In this document: positions 36,764-48,229 of the stretch, one piece after another | How positions within the stretch are numbered: position 1 is the stretch's first letter | Layout of the letters: the number at the start of each line of letters is the position of its first letter | Assembly: GCA_003254905.1 (NCBI GenBank) | Contig: QANU01067139.1 | Span: 130,315 to 194,314 of the forward strand | Length of the DNA: 64,000 nt | Direction: 5' to 3' | From: Nissolia schottii | Taxonomy: Eukaryota; Streptophyta; Magnoliopsida; Fabales; Fabaceae | Made by a program: the position numbers and the translations under genes | Notes under the pieces: model-generated | The model's input: the letters and a program-made list of their open reading frames with translations, nothing else | What the model was told of the DNA's origin: nothing | Databases searched by the model: none

Positions 36764-36778
36764 TATATATCTATATAT
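36764..36778 (-). promoter_or_regulatory. Probable TATA region of the response regulator gene
   Basis: The minus strand reads ATATATAGATATATA about 80 bp before the ATG at 36687. It is preceded further upstream by CT-rich and GT-rich simple repeats (about 36815 and 36917-36935). Confidence 0.45.
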
Positions 36779-36916
36779 GTGTGAGTAATTGATCAGTAGT
36801 GTCACGCAAAGAGAGAGAGAGAGGGGAAAGGAAATGAGAGAGGTGGCATGTAATTATCTCAATAGCTTTTTGGTTATAAGCCATAAGTGGGTGTGTGGGA
36901 AGAGGAAACGGTTACT

Positions 36917-37022
36917 GTGTGTGTGTGTGTGTGTGGAGTGATGAGATCTTCTCCTTAGATTCTCTCCTACCCAAGCTGGTACAACCACCACACATACACC
37001 TCTCTCTCTCTCTTTCTCTCCT
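36917..37022. repeat. (GT)n and (CT)n simple repeats upstream of the response regulator
   Basis: A run of nine or so GT units at about 36917-36935 and a CT-rich run at about 37001-37022 lie upstream of the response regulator. They have no coding role. Confidence 0.85.
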
Positions 37023-37137
37023 TCCCCTTTCAATTGGATTTTATTTGATTACCAAGGTAGGAAAAAAAAACCCAAAGATATGTCTGTTCCCATTCGGTCA
37101 TCATCATCATGATGGAAAGGGTGTCGATTCATACTAA

Positions 37138-39390
37138 TTATATTTATACACATGACTTTCAATATCAATTAAACGTACCCAGCCCCCCTTCCTTCTTTTT
37201 TCCTAACTAATTAAACTGCTGTATATTAATTAACTTCCTTTTCATTTTTCTCAACTTGAAAGTGACTTTGTCTGCGTTAGTGGGGTTTATTTTCTTCACT
37301 TTCGCCTTACTTTAATAGCGAGAGAGAAATGATAACGTTATTCATACATTAAAAATCAGATATTAGGAGTAGATAATCTTGGCCTCATCTATTACAATTA
37401 CCATCAAATATTTTATGTACTTTTTTCTCTTTTGATAATTTCCACTATTAATATTTAATTATTATAATGTATAAATAACATTACTCTCTTCGTATTATTG
37501 ATTGTCTACCTACTTTTATTTAATTTACTGTTGCAAAATACACCGTGCTCTGCATTAAATCTAAATGCGTGCATGGGATAAGATAATTGAAGACTTTGCT
37601 CCAATCTCACCTCAGCGGTGCTATTGGAGGAAAAAGCCAAAGTAATTAAATGTGGGAGAAAGAATGCATGACTTTCGGCAAATCAAAGGATGACACATCA
37701 GTCTCTCATGTTAAAATTCTTGAAATAATTTGAGCCTCAGTTTTTTTTGTCATTATTCTAGTTATTCTCTCTTAGTCTCTTTTACTCTTTTTTTTTATAT
37801 TAATTAATAATTCAATGCATCTAAATACAGTATTAAGAAATAGAAGGAATACTTCACTAAAAAATGTAGCCCTAACTAGTTATGTTGCAATTTGGATACA
37901 CCCAATTTTTTTTGGATAAATTAAATTGATAATTTTTTTTATTCTATTATTCCAGGCACTATTTAATTTGAAGTACTTTGAGCCACTTTTGGTTTTCTTT
38001 TACATTTTATTTTGCGCATTTGTATTTTTCTTATAAAAATAATGAAGAAATTATGTTATTGATGTTTGATGATATGTATATTCACATGCCCAACCCCCAC
38101 CAAATTAAGTAGTTATATGTTGCAAAGTCATTGTGACAGCACTAATGTTGAATAAAGTATAATAAACAAGATACTAGAAATAAGTTGCACAATTAAGCAA
38201 GATTGTAGGGCTTGATCTAGTCAATGGGAGTGCTTAATTTACATGTCAATATTTTATTTTAATACCAAATAATTAAATGTTTCATCATAATAATAAGAAG
38301 ATTCTTTTGGACTATATCTACAGAATGACAACAGATTTGAATTAAGATTTTAAGAACCGATCCTTTTCAAATGTGGTCAACCAAGATGATCATTGTGATA
38401 TATATTTCCACCTCTCTCTCTCTTCCAAATTTCTGCTTGTTAGTGTGATAACCTAATCTAATTAATACTTGTTAGCTACTTTGCACCCAAAATTACGCAA
38501 ACAACCATAACAAGATCTTCATGAAATCTCACCGAATATTACAAAAAGGGATGTGTGCTTACCTGAAATTGGACGCAATGTTGACATCGCCCTAGACCTC
38601 ATCCTAAAAATTTGTTTGCAACCAAAATTTCCAATTTAAATTGGGAAGGGTAAGAGCAAGGAATAGATCACTCCTCACCTTCAATAGTTCACTTTAGGTT
38701 AAACAAGTCACATCACAGAATCCAACAAGATTATTAGGATTTTTTTTTTCTCAGAATGGTAAGATCTAACCAAGAAAACAGAAATCAACATTAATAGAGG
38801 GACCACTAAGCATACACAAGAATGTCACACAATACACATTACATTAATATAAAAGCAATACCATTAATGTTTGTATGATAAATAGTAAAGAGGACAAGAA
38901 ATTAAATAAAGGCTGTTGTGAGTGAGTTGGGACCAAAAGGGGAGGGGGTCCCACAAAGCAAATTTTTGAAATCTTAAGTGGGTCCAAGCAAATATAATCT
39001 TTAGTAGGGTCCCCAAAACCCATTCCTCCTCTTGTGAAATATATAGATCTCTCAATATTTGGAATCTGTTCCCATCGAGGGTGTCCAAAGCAGAAAGTTT
39101 TTCCTTTACTATATAGGCTCAGTCAATTTGTTCAAAATCAATAGTTTTTTTTTTCCTTCCTTTTTTCACACTTGAGTGCGGGACCGAATTGTTGTCTGCC
39201 ACGTGTTATTTCCTTTCATGTGTAGACCTAATCATCGTCTGACACTGGGGACTGAATTCTAACGTGGTAGCACATGAACCGTCAGATCACATCACTATCA
39301 TCCACAATCATTTACTTGGTTCCTTCCTTTCCTTTGCAGTAATTTTTGGTTTCATTTTTTACTCTAAATCTTTTTGATAACAAGGACTCT
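37138..39390. other. Intergenic AT-rich sequence
   Basis: I see nothing assignable. The open frame at 38864-39088 (-) has no recognisable similarity. Confidence 0.4.
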
Positions 39391-39396
39391 ACGCTT

Positions 39397-39497
39397 TGGC
39401 AACGCACGCCACACAAAAATAATGAATTAAATGGCAAAGAAAATACCAATAAAATAAATAATGGAGGAAGCATAAAAATACTCATCTAGATGCCTAA
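39397..39497 (+). repeat. Dispersed repeat, copy 1
   Basis: GGCAACGCACGCCAC, then GAATTAAATGGCAAAGAAAA, then TACTCATCTAGATGCC recur in the same order at 50923-51017. The family is unknown. Confidence 0.7.
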
Positions 39498-40260
39498 AAA
39501 AACAGAAACATCTATAGATGCAATTTATGATGCATATATCTTCCTACCCTTATTATTGAGTCTATGGCTATTTTGTGTCTTCACTCTTTAACAATATATA
39601 ATACAAACCATTCACATGTGACTTCGACTCAAACTCTGTCATAGGATCACCCAGACCAATCTAAGCAGTTAATATTAAAATATACTAAAGGTAATTGGTT
39701 ATTTCTTTTCTCAAAGTTTTTGTACATAAAAAAAATCAAGGCATGGGCAAAGTGAAAGTTAAAGGTTAATGCCATGCCCTCGCATTTCTTTTTGATTCAT
39801 CTCATGACCTCATATTCCATTAATGGGTAACAAAATCATGACAAGAATATAAATTAATTAATCGACAATTTTTCATTTAAAGATTATGTTCGTTTAAAGA
39901 ATGTGTGTTAAAAAAATTTAGAAACTAAAATAGTTTATTTTTTCCTATTATTTAATGTAGGGTAATTAATTAGCAATCGCACTTGAGATTTCAATATATA
40001 TAATAATAAACCCCCAAACTTGTATAAATGTTGCACTTCAATCCAAATTTTACAATAATGTCAAGTGTATAATTGAAATTCAATCAACATGCGTATAGCT
40101 ATGTATGTTATACATAACGATGATTGTGTATACAAATTTTTTTACACACATGCACAAACTTTTTTAACATACATGTGCAAACTTTTTAAATACGAAAATC
40201 AAATAAAATTGTATTTGCGTCTCATTAAATAGTGAAAATGAACACAAAGAATAAGAAAAC

Positions 40261-40630
40261 TTTGGTGCTCGCGTACACGAACTTGTGAACAAGTATACAT
40301 AAATTTCCCTATATACATACACAAACCTTTGAACAACCAGGAACAAAGAATGTGTCAAACAAAAATGAATACAAAGAAAAAAACTTTAGTGCCTACACAA
40401 ACTTTTGAACAATTATGCACAAACTTTCTTACAAACGTACACAAACTTTTGAACACTAAAAAACAAAACAAAAAAATATGACAAACAAAAATGAATACGA
40501 AGAAGAAAATTTTAGTACTCACATATACAGACTTTTGAATAAGCATACGCAAATTTTTCTACAAAAATACACAAACCTTTGAACACCCAAAAACAAAAAA
40601 ATATGATGGAAACAAAAATGAAAACTCCGA
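40261..40630. repeat. Tandem array, period about 125 bp, ACAAACTTTTGAAC motif
   Basis: Three units start with TTT(G/A)GTGC or TTTAGTAC at 40261, 40385 and 40511. Each contains CACAAAC(T/C)TTTGAAC twice and ends in an A-rich AACAAAAATGAA stretch. The array is part of a larger relic (about 40100-40780) with TGCACAAAC-type motifs like the Mutator-like family, but I could not find its termini. A reverse-oriented relative is at 51290-51830. Confidence 0.75.
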
Positions 40631-40789
40631 AATCCGTAATGTCTAGTGAATCATAAAAAATGAAGGGAGAGAGTGGTGGAGAAGAGAAAAAAAAAATTGA
40701 GCAAAAGAAAAAGCAAAAAAGAGCATGAGAGAAAGTGGAAAAATGAGAGGAAAAAAAGGCAATTGAATGTGGTGACAGTAAGTTGACTA

Positions 40790-43700
40790 ATTTTTAATTA
40801 TGCACAAAATATTTTTCTTTTACTAAACACTAAGTTAGGATGGCTTTTAACGCAGGGATACGATGTTTGAGTCCACAACGGACTCGATCGCAAGATGTTA
40901 ACTTTTTGATTTCATTTAAAATTACTAAAAGTGTAAAAGATGAGAGAGTTATCTTAAAATTTTTATCATTCATGACTTTCTTGTGTCAATATAACATTAA
41001 TCGTGTTAATAAAAAATAGAATATGAACATGATATTTTCATTTTGATTTCAAATTGGTTATAAGTTTGTGTTTTACCAATTTATTTGGCACTATTTTGAC
41101 ATGGGTTAAATTGGGCTTTTGTCAAAAATTTATTATTTTAGGTTAGAAATATAAGATATTTAATATTTAATATTCAGCAGAGTACAAATCATCATCGCTG
41201 CTCTTTAATGAAAGTCTCTCTTCCATAGCCTTTATACTCTCTCAAAACATCATAATTCCTTGTCTAATGGAATCAGGCAGTTACGAAGAACATTCTCATT
41301 CCAGATTATTATTTTTTTTAATTTCATTAACTCTGTTGGGCGTATGGCAATCAAAATAACCTGGTGTTTAACAGAAAACTTAATTAGCCTCCGTCAACAC
41401 AGAGTATGATCAACTTTCTTCAGAACAATTCCAACTAATCAGCCTGCTCTTTCTTCTTATTTTTATATTATGATTCCAGCTTTGAACACAGCATAAAGTT
41501 TCTTCATAATCATATCAGCCTAAAAACAAAATATGCCACACCTTGATGGCAATCATATATATGGAAACTATTACGTGAAATTCGGTTGAGACCGAGATAA
41601 TTTGTAACTCTTACCTCATGTGAGGCACGAGACCTCTCTGAGATGGTAGTACACGATGATCATTGACTGGCCTAACAGTGGTGGTTTTTAAAAAAAATTA
41701 CTTTAACGCCCAATTTTGTATATGAATGATATGGGGTGATAATGTGTTAAAATATATTTTATGGAGTATCAAAAACTGCTCTTTTATAACCTAAATATGG
41801 CCGTTCGGATATCAATACGTTCACATGCATTTATATCATATTTTGTAATATTGTAATGTTCACAAGCTTCATGATAATTTATGTTAAATTTTATAACGTT
41901 CACAAGCCTTTAAATCAGGCAGACATGTAATTAGGTTAAACATCTTAGTCGGGTCATTTCGTCATGTATGTTAGGTTTAAGACTTTGTTAGATTTACTCC
42001 TAACATTAACTAAAAACCGACATTACTAAAATGTAAGATCAATTTGAATACACTTTAATTCCTCGCTTAAATTTGAATAAAAATATCCCTAAAAAAACAT
42101 TTGAATAGAAATGCAAGATCAATAATACTTCAATTTGAAAAAATTAAGCGTAATTTGAAATCTATCATAGTGCCCTCCGTTACGTAATCACCTGCTAATT
42201 CAAATTACCTTTTTTCCTTTTTTTCATTTTGACTTAAGTAACAACTTATGGGACCACAGCTTACAAGAAAATTAGGATGATCTTGACCGATTACTAATCA
42301 ACTAACTTAGGTCGTACCCGAATCATACGAGATTTCATTAAATCTTGCTTCCGGGTCCACCTCAATTTGGCCTTCTCCCTTTGGTTCTCTTTTGCACATA
42401 AATTTCCAAGAGGATGGGCCAACCAACAATGTTGTCTGTTTTAGGAATTACAATTAGAACTAGAAATAAATGCGCACCTGTCTTAGATTTAATTTTTTAT
42501 TTTTTGGGCTGGTCAACTGACCGACTTTAGTTAATTAATTAGTTTCGTTAACAGTTTAATTAATTAATTAATTAATTTCTTATTTCTATATAAAAAAAAT
42601 TGTCAATCTCATGAGTGACATATGTTGTAACAATAGTGCCGACGATAGAATATTTTAGACAACAAGCCATGAGTAAAGTGGGAACACTTAAAACAAGGAG
42701 ACAGTAACTCTAACTTTAAACAGTAACAATAAGGAAAACATATGAGATGAGACGATTGTAGCACAAATCGTTTATTTAAGAGCTCTAGAGGTGTGTGTTT
42801 GGTTTCTGATGGGTTGAAATATAAAGGTCAAAGGTTGCTTAGAATTGACGTTGGATCTAACCGTTAAAATAACCCAAAAGCAAATGTGGTTTAATAAGGG
42901 TTGCATAGCGCGTTTGGTATTACAATACCCAAATCCATATTATCAGCTCAATATCATAAGTATTAGTTTTTTTTAATCAAATTCACATATATAAAATTAC
43001 TTTAAGTCAACACTAAGCAATGTGGGATTTGCCATTTAACCAAATCACAAGATTAAGTTTAAAAGACCCTTTAAATTCAACAATATGTTGGTTTAGAATA
43101 TCAACTTAAAATTTTTTGTACTCAGTTTGAAATCATGAAAAATAAAAAACATCTACCAAAAATAAAGATCATACATGCATGATGCATGATAAGTTTTCTA
43201 TTATTTTTTCTTTCACTTTTTTTTCCAAATAACAAAGAAAGTATTGGATGGAACTAGAGATCTCGTCAGGCTGCCACTTTTATTTAGTGTTTGTAAATGG
43301 GGAGCTGATTGCCAATTTTTAAGGTCACATTGAACTTTAATTAATACTAAAATGAAATATATGGATGATGGTTTTTCAGTCGGATGGATCAAAATTATAT
43401 GTTTGACGTTTAGATAGATGAGATGTCACTTTAATTTAATGGAAAGAAAAATTAAGATAAGGATTCCTTAAAAAATAAAAATAGTAGAAGGCATATCTTG
43501 GATATATAGGTGAGCACTGGTAGCACATAATAGTTGATGAATGATGATTTCTCAACAAACACCACAGCTTCTGAGAAAAAAGGAAAAGAAAAAAAAGAAA
43601 GAAAGGAAAAACACAATTGGTATACATGAATGAATGTATGGCGCATGCCACAGCCACTTTATTTCATATCAGTTTATACCATATCCCATCTTGCGACAAA

Positions 43701-44838
43701 TTGATTTGCTTTATCAAGTTATATACGCATGATCATTCAAAGATCTCGTGTTTGAAAATTTGGCAAAAGGTTCACCAGAATTGAACCTCATATAGGAAAG
43801 ACACATTGTTTTCACGGCAAAGAAGGGTTCCCTCTTTATAAAAACGTGACAGGTAAAAAAAGAAAAAAGAAAAAGATGAAAAAGTGCTTGAACCAAGATC
43901 AAAACCCTTAAATCTGCATGAGAGGTCCCTTTCTCAATAAAATTTTAATATGCTTATGTTGGGGTTTTCCGAGTCTGGATAAAATAGCCAGCTTCATATT
44001 ACACATATTTATACATGCTGGCCCATATCTATCTTTGCCTCCAAATTATTAAAGCAGACCTTTCATGTGTGGACCATATATATATCAAACATTAGAGGAG
44101 AAAAATTAAAGAAGAAGATAATCTTCTCAATGTCCATCTAGAAATTAGTCATCAGTTTTTCTTCAACAAATATTTTGTAAGTATACACAATACAAAAAAT
44201 TAAAACCTAACTTGTGAATGTTTCATTTTTCGTATTAATTAACAAAAAGGGACCAAAGGGAGGGTGGGGTACCTTTTTGATACATCGGTGACACTAAAAT
44301 TTGAAACCCTAATCTTATGCGTATTATTCAAGCTCTACACTATTGGATCATACCTACTAGATTTTGCTAGCTAGTTGCCAAAATCATAAACGCAAATTGA
44401 TGTGCCATAGTAATTTAATTATGCCATATGATTCTTTACTAAAATAATACTAATTAATATAAGAATGGACCAATTTCACACCGTGGGTGATATACATTTG
44501 ATGCACAAGAAGGAAGACTGGAAGCCAAAAAATTGCTAGACATTATGAGCCTGAATGAATAATCTTAGGGAGACTTTCATTCATATGTCTCACATCTTAA
44601 GCAACGCCTTCATCATATAGACATGAAACTTTAAGAGACACCACAAATGCAACTGTGAATCTCAAACTCAGCAGAAAATGGAGATAAAGTTTGCACGCGC
44701 AATCCCAATATCTTTCATGTTATTTGTAGGTTGAAGGTAAGTACCCAAAAACCAAAGTAATTGAAGACTAAGTTGTTCATGTACCCAATTTTTTCAAAAG
44801 GTAAAAATCTTAACCTAAAACCACTAACCCATAAATCT
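40790..44838. other. Four kilobases of intergenic sequence
   Basis: The region is AT-rich and holds short simple repeats such as (TTAA)n near 42556. No gene, RNA or complete element can be supported. Confidence 0.4.
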
Positions 44839-44925
44839 TTGGGCGACCCGTTTTCCGCTGAGCTTTGGGGTATCGATAGAGGCCTTCAACTGGCCTGGGA
44901 GCATGGCTACAGAAGGGTGATCTTA
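44839..44925 (+). mobile_element. LINE fragment, RNase H domain
   Basis: In one frame the sequence reads DPFSAELWGIDRG, then LQLAWEHGYRRVI. This is the conserved Ala-Glu-Leu-Trp-Gly region of the RNase H domain of plant L1-type non-LTR elements. The fragment is abutted on the right by the MITE at 44927. Nothing upstream can be recognised as reverse transcriptase, so it is a short relic. Confidence 0.7.
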
Positions 44926-44926
44926 C

Positions 44927-45200
44927 TGTAATGTTTGGTAAGGGTTCCCAATAGAAAATACAGAAATAATACAGACAAAATCAATTCTGAAAAGAAGACA
45001 AAAACATAAAATTGTTTTTGTTTCAGTATGATTTGTTAGCTAATTTCTGCACATACAAAAGAGAATAATACAAAAGATGTGTTAAAGATGATTTAAAAGT
45101 TAATTTTTATATCTTCATAATGGAGGGACACATGAGACGCATTCCTCTTATCCTTACGTCTCCATATTTTTGTCCTAGTATGCCCATTAAACGCTATCCT
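44927..45200. repeat. Tourist-like MITE, diverged copy
   Basis: It starts TGTAATGTTTGGTAAGGG. Its right part, ACGTCTCCATATTTTTGTCC then ATTAAACGCTATCCT, parallels the MITE at 30372-30654. It sits directly against the LINE fragment. Confidence 0.6.
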
Positions 45201-45439
45201 AGAGTGTGATTCTAAAGTGGAACTAAACTTGTTAAAATCGAGATATTATGTAGAATTAAAAAAATAAAATAAAGACATAAAACATAAAATTATAACATAA
45301 TCTAAATAGTAAGATCATTAGATCCCACTGGTAATAGTGAGTTCAACTAATTTTTTTAAAATCAAAAGATTTTAATATTTTAAATTGAGATTTAAACCAT
45401 CTTTATATGTCTCAACACACCTTCACTAACAAGATGGCT

Positions 45440-45580
45440 AACTTGAGTCTTATTTTATTTTTCGGTCAAAAGGCTTTGAGTCTTGATAGCGATTTCTCCG
45501 CTAACGGGTTCCTGTGGTCTCTTGGCCTCTTCTTTGTTTGTTTGTTTTGTTTTGGGCTTCGGCCCTCTCGCACACCCAAA
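45440..45580 (+). mobile_element. Possible LINE 3' end remnant
   Basis: GGTTCCTGTGGTCTCTTGG is followed by TTTG repeats and TTTTGGGCTTCGGCCC. This resembles the LINE tail at 17770-17883, without a clean poly-A. It may belong to the same LINE as 44839-44925. Confidence 0.4.
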
Positions 45581-45599
45581 AAGAGGGTGAGCCGAAATC

Positions 45600-46870
45600 C
45601 AGGGCTTTGCAGTTTGGCCCATTGAATCAACAAAAAGAAAACGGTAACCCAAATTCTCACGTACAACCAAAACTAAAGTCCTGATGTGTATACTATAATG
45701 AATTCGATTTTCGAAGGTTTTTAAAATAAATACTTGTTTAATGAATGAAAGACGCTGCATTGCCAGAATCTTTCAATCAGAAATTTTGTTAAAATGATTT
45801 GGCATGATTTTTAATTATTAGATAAATGAATGTTTTTTTTCCTTTTTTTTTTTTACTTATTCAACCACCTCTTAAATTTTTTTTAGTGTGTACATTTTAA
45901 TAGTTACCGCGTTGATCAGTTGAAAATTACAAAAGGGGAGGAAGAGCTCAAACTAATAAAACCAACCAAAAAACCACATCTTGTCATATGATCGCAACCA
46001 GAAAAGGTAAAATAAATAAAATAAAATAAAATAAAACAAAACAAAGAAAACACCAACACTTTTAACAAGCATAGTCTTAAAATTCTTCGTACATAACTTT
46101 GTTTCTTTTGACTTGCCCTGTTGTTCTGAAGATCTCTCTATATATATTATGAATGTATTGTTCTTTAGTGAGACCAATAATATATGAACTTTTAAACACG
46201 TGATTGCCTTCGGCCTAGCATCTATCATAGAAATACATCACTTATGTTGATTGTCATAAACATCAAAGATTTCACGCGTGAAAATTCACGACTTGATTTG
46301 ATCCCACGTTTGCATAAATCTTCGCACATTGGGAAGACTATGTATCGTAGTTGTTTATTTTTTCTAAATAAAAGTAAATACGCATATTACTTTATTTATT
46401 TGAGTGTGGCTAAAGCTTTTGAGATATTCTTAAGTGATTGCGGAGTTTTTTCTTCTTCTCCTCCGCTTTTTGGTACACAATTGTGAAGAATTTGAACACG
46501 CTTAGAATCACTTACACATATACCTACATGCGTGTTGACTTGCATGTATTAGATTTAGACCTAACTTTGCTCAATGAAAAATTACATCAACAAAGAGAAG
46601 ATATATAACTCAATTCTATTTTATTTTTTCACTGAAATAAAGGGGATTCTTAAATAATTATAATAAATTAAATGTTACGTTTAAAATACTTAAAAATAAG
46701 ATTAATTTGATTTGTTTTCAAATTTTAAAATCAAATTAACTCTTATCATATCCGATCAATTTTAAGACTCTCAAACACAATATTTCTACTAAATCAAATA
46801 ATTATCCATTTTTTTTAATAACTCCAAACACAGTCATAAAGCCTAGAAACCTAAACTAAGTAACATATGC
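45600..46870. other. Intergenic sequence before the HEMB pseudogene
   Basis: The sequence is AT-rich, with an (AATAA)n-like run at about 46012-46040. No supported gene was found. Confidence 0.4.
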
Positions 46871-47527
46871 AAACTCATTCACGGCGGCTTGCCCGATGAG
46901 TAATTCGCCATTCAACGCAAAGCGTTGTCACCGCATCACTGCAACAAACTTTTATTTCCTTCTCTCACCTTCTCGTCGCCAGAGCCAGCCACAACCAAAA
47001 CGATCCTCCCAAGAACAAGTTAGGGTTAGATAACGTGCCGGCGGCGCCGCCTCCCAAACCGGCTGCCCCGATTGGGACACCGGTGGTCCCTCCACTTGTG
47101 AGTGTAGATTTCCAACTCAGATTGTTAGTCATAAATGATGCACCAAGCATATAAGTATGTATGTATGTATGTATGTATACCCTATTGAGTATTTTAATTT
47201 TTTTGTTTTTGTATCAGCCACTTACCAGGCGTCCTCGTAGGAACCGGAGTTGTCCGACGTTTCGAGCAGCTTTTAAGGATTCGAGTATATCACCTGCCAA
47301 TTTCGTGTTACCACTACTTTTCATTCACGAAGGTTTGCTCTTAGTATGAAAGATCTAGTTTATACGCATTCATTCTTGTTGTGGGGAGACGTTTCTATTA
47401 GAGCATTTGAACTTGCAGGTGAGGAGAACATTCCAATTGAGTCTATGCCAGGATGCTTTGTGCTTGGGAGCCACTGACTTGTGGAAGAGGTTGTTTATCT
47501 GCTGTTACTCTCAACCCAAATGAATCA

Positions 47528-48229
47528 TGTTAAGAATAATAATATTAAATTTAGATTGACTGTGATTTGTTTTGACCGTTGAGTTTTTAGCCTATAAATA
47601 GGCTAACCTTCTATTATAAATGTATCTCTGATATATAGAATCATGTTATCTTTTAACATGGTATTAGAGTCATGACACCTTCCGTAAGCAATGTCGTCTC
47701 CGCCACCTCCACCTTTGCCGCTACTCCTCCATTCTCTCCCCTGACTCCTCCGAGAAGAACCCCGAGCGCGTCCTCAACATCTGCCGCTCCGCTCTCTGAG
47801 GTCGAATCCACCGTCGAGTCCATCTTCCACGTCATTGTCGCTATCCAAGACCCGTCGTCGTCGCTGTTGCCAGATCAATGCTCTTCTGCAAGCCTCCTAT
47901 GTTACCTATCGCTGCCTCCATGCAGTCTCCATATGTTGCCTATCGCTGCCTCCGTGCAGTCTTCAATGTTGCATATCGCTACCTCTGTGCAGTCTCCGAT
48001 GTATTCCGTATAAATCCTTGGCTCCGCTCTTGTTTTTCCTTAACAACCTTCACTTGTGACACGCTGAAAGCTCGTGGAGCTTTAGCTTGAGGGAGTGTGT
48101 TAAGAATAATAATATTAAATTTAGATTGATTGTGATTTGTTTTTGGCCGTTGAGTTTTCAGCCTATAAATAGGCTAACCTTCTATTATAAATTTATCTCT
48201 GATATATAGAATCATGTTATCTTTTAACA
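47528..48229 (+). mobile_element. TRIM-like small LTR element (702 bp) in the pseudogene intron
   Basis: Two direct LTRs of 131-132 bp (47528-47658 and 48098-48229) both run TGTTAAGAATAAT to TTATCTTTTAACA. A perfect 5-bp target duplication, aatca, flanks the element (47523-47527 and 48230-48234). Directly after the left LTR, TGGTATTAGAGTCATGA resembles a primer-binding site for initiator methionine tRNA. A purine-rich GAGGGAGTG precedes the right LTR. The LTRs differ at about five positions (roughly 4 percent), suggesting an age on the order of 1-2 million years at commonly used plant rates. It looks structurally whole for a non-autonomous element and encodes no pol proteins. Confidence 0.85.
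47899..47998 (+). repeat. 33-bp minisatellite inside the TRIM-like element
   Basis: Three units of about 33 bp with core CTATCGCTGCCTCC(A/G)TGCAG begin at 47899, 47932 and 47966. Confidence 0.85.

Noticed and set aside
47672-48013. A 113-codon frame rich in Ser, Pro and Thr
   Set aside because: It lies wholly inside the TRIM-like element and ends in the minisatellite; no known domain is visible.
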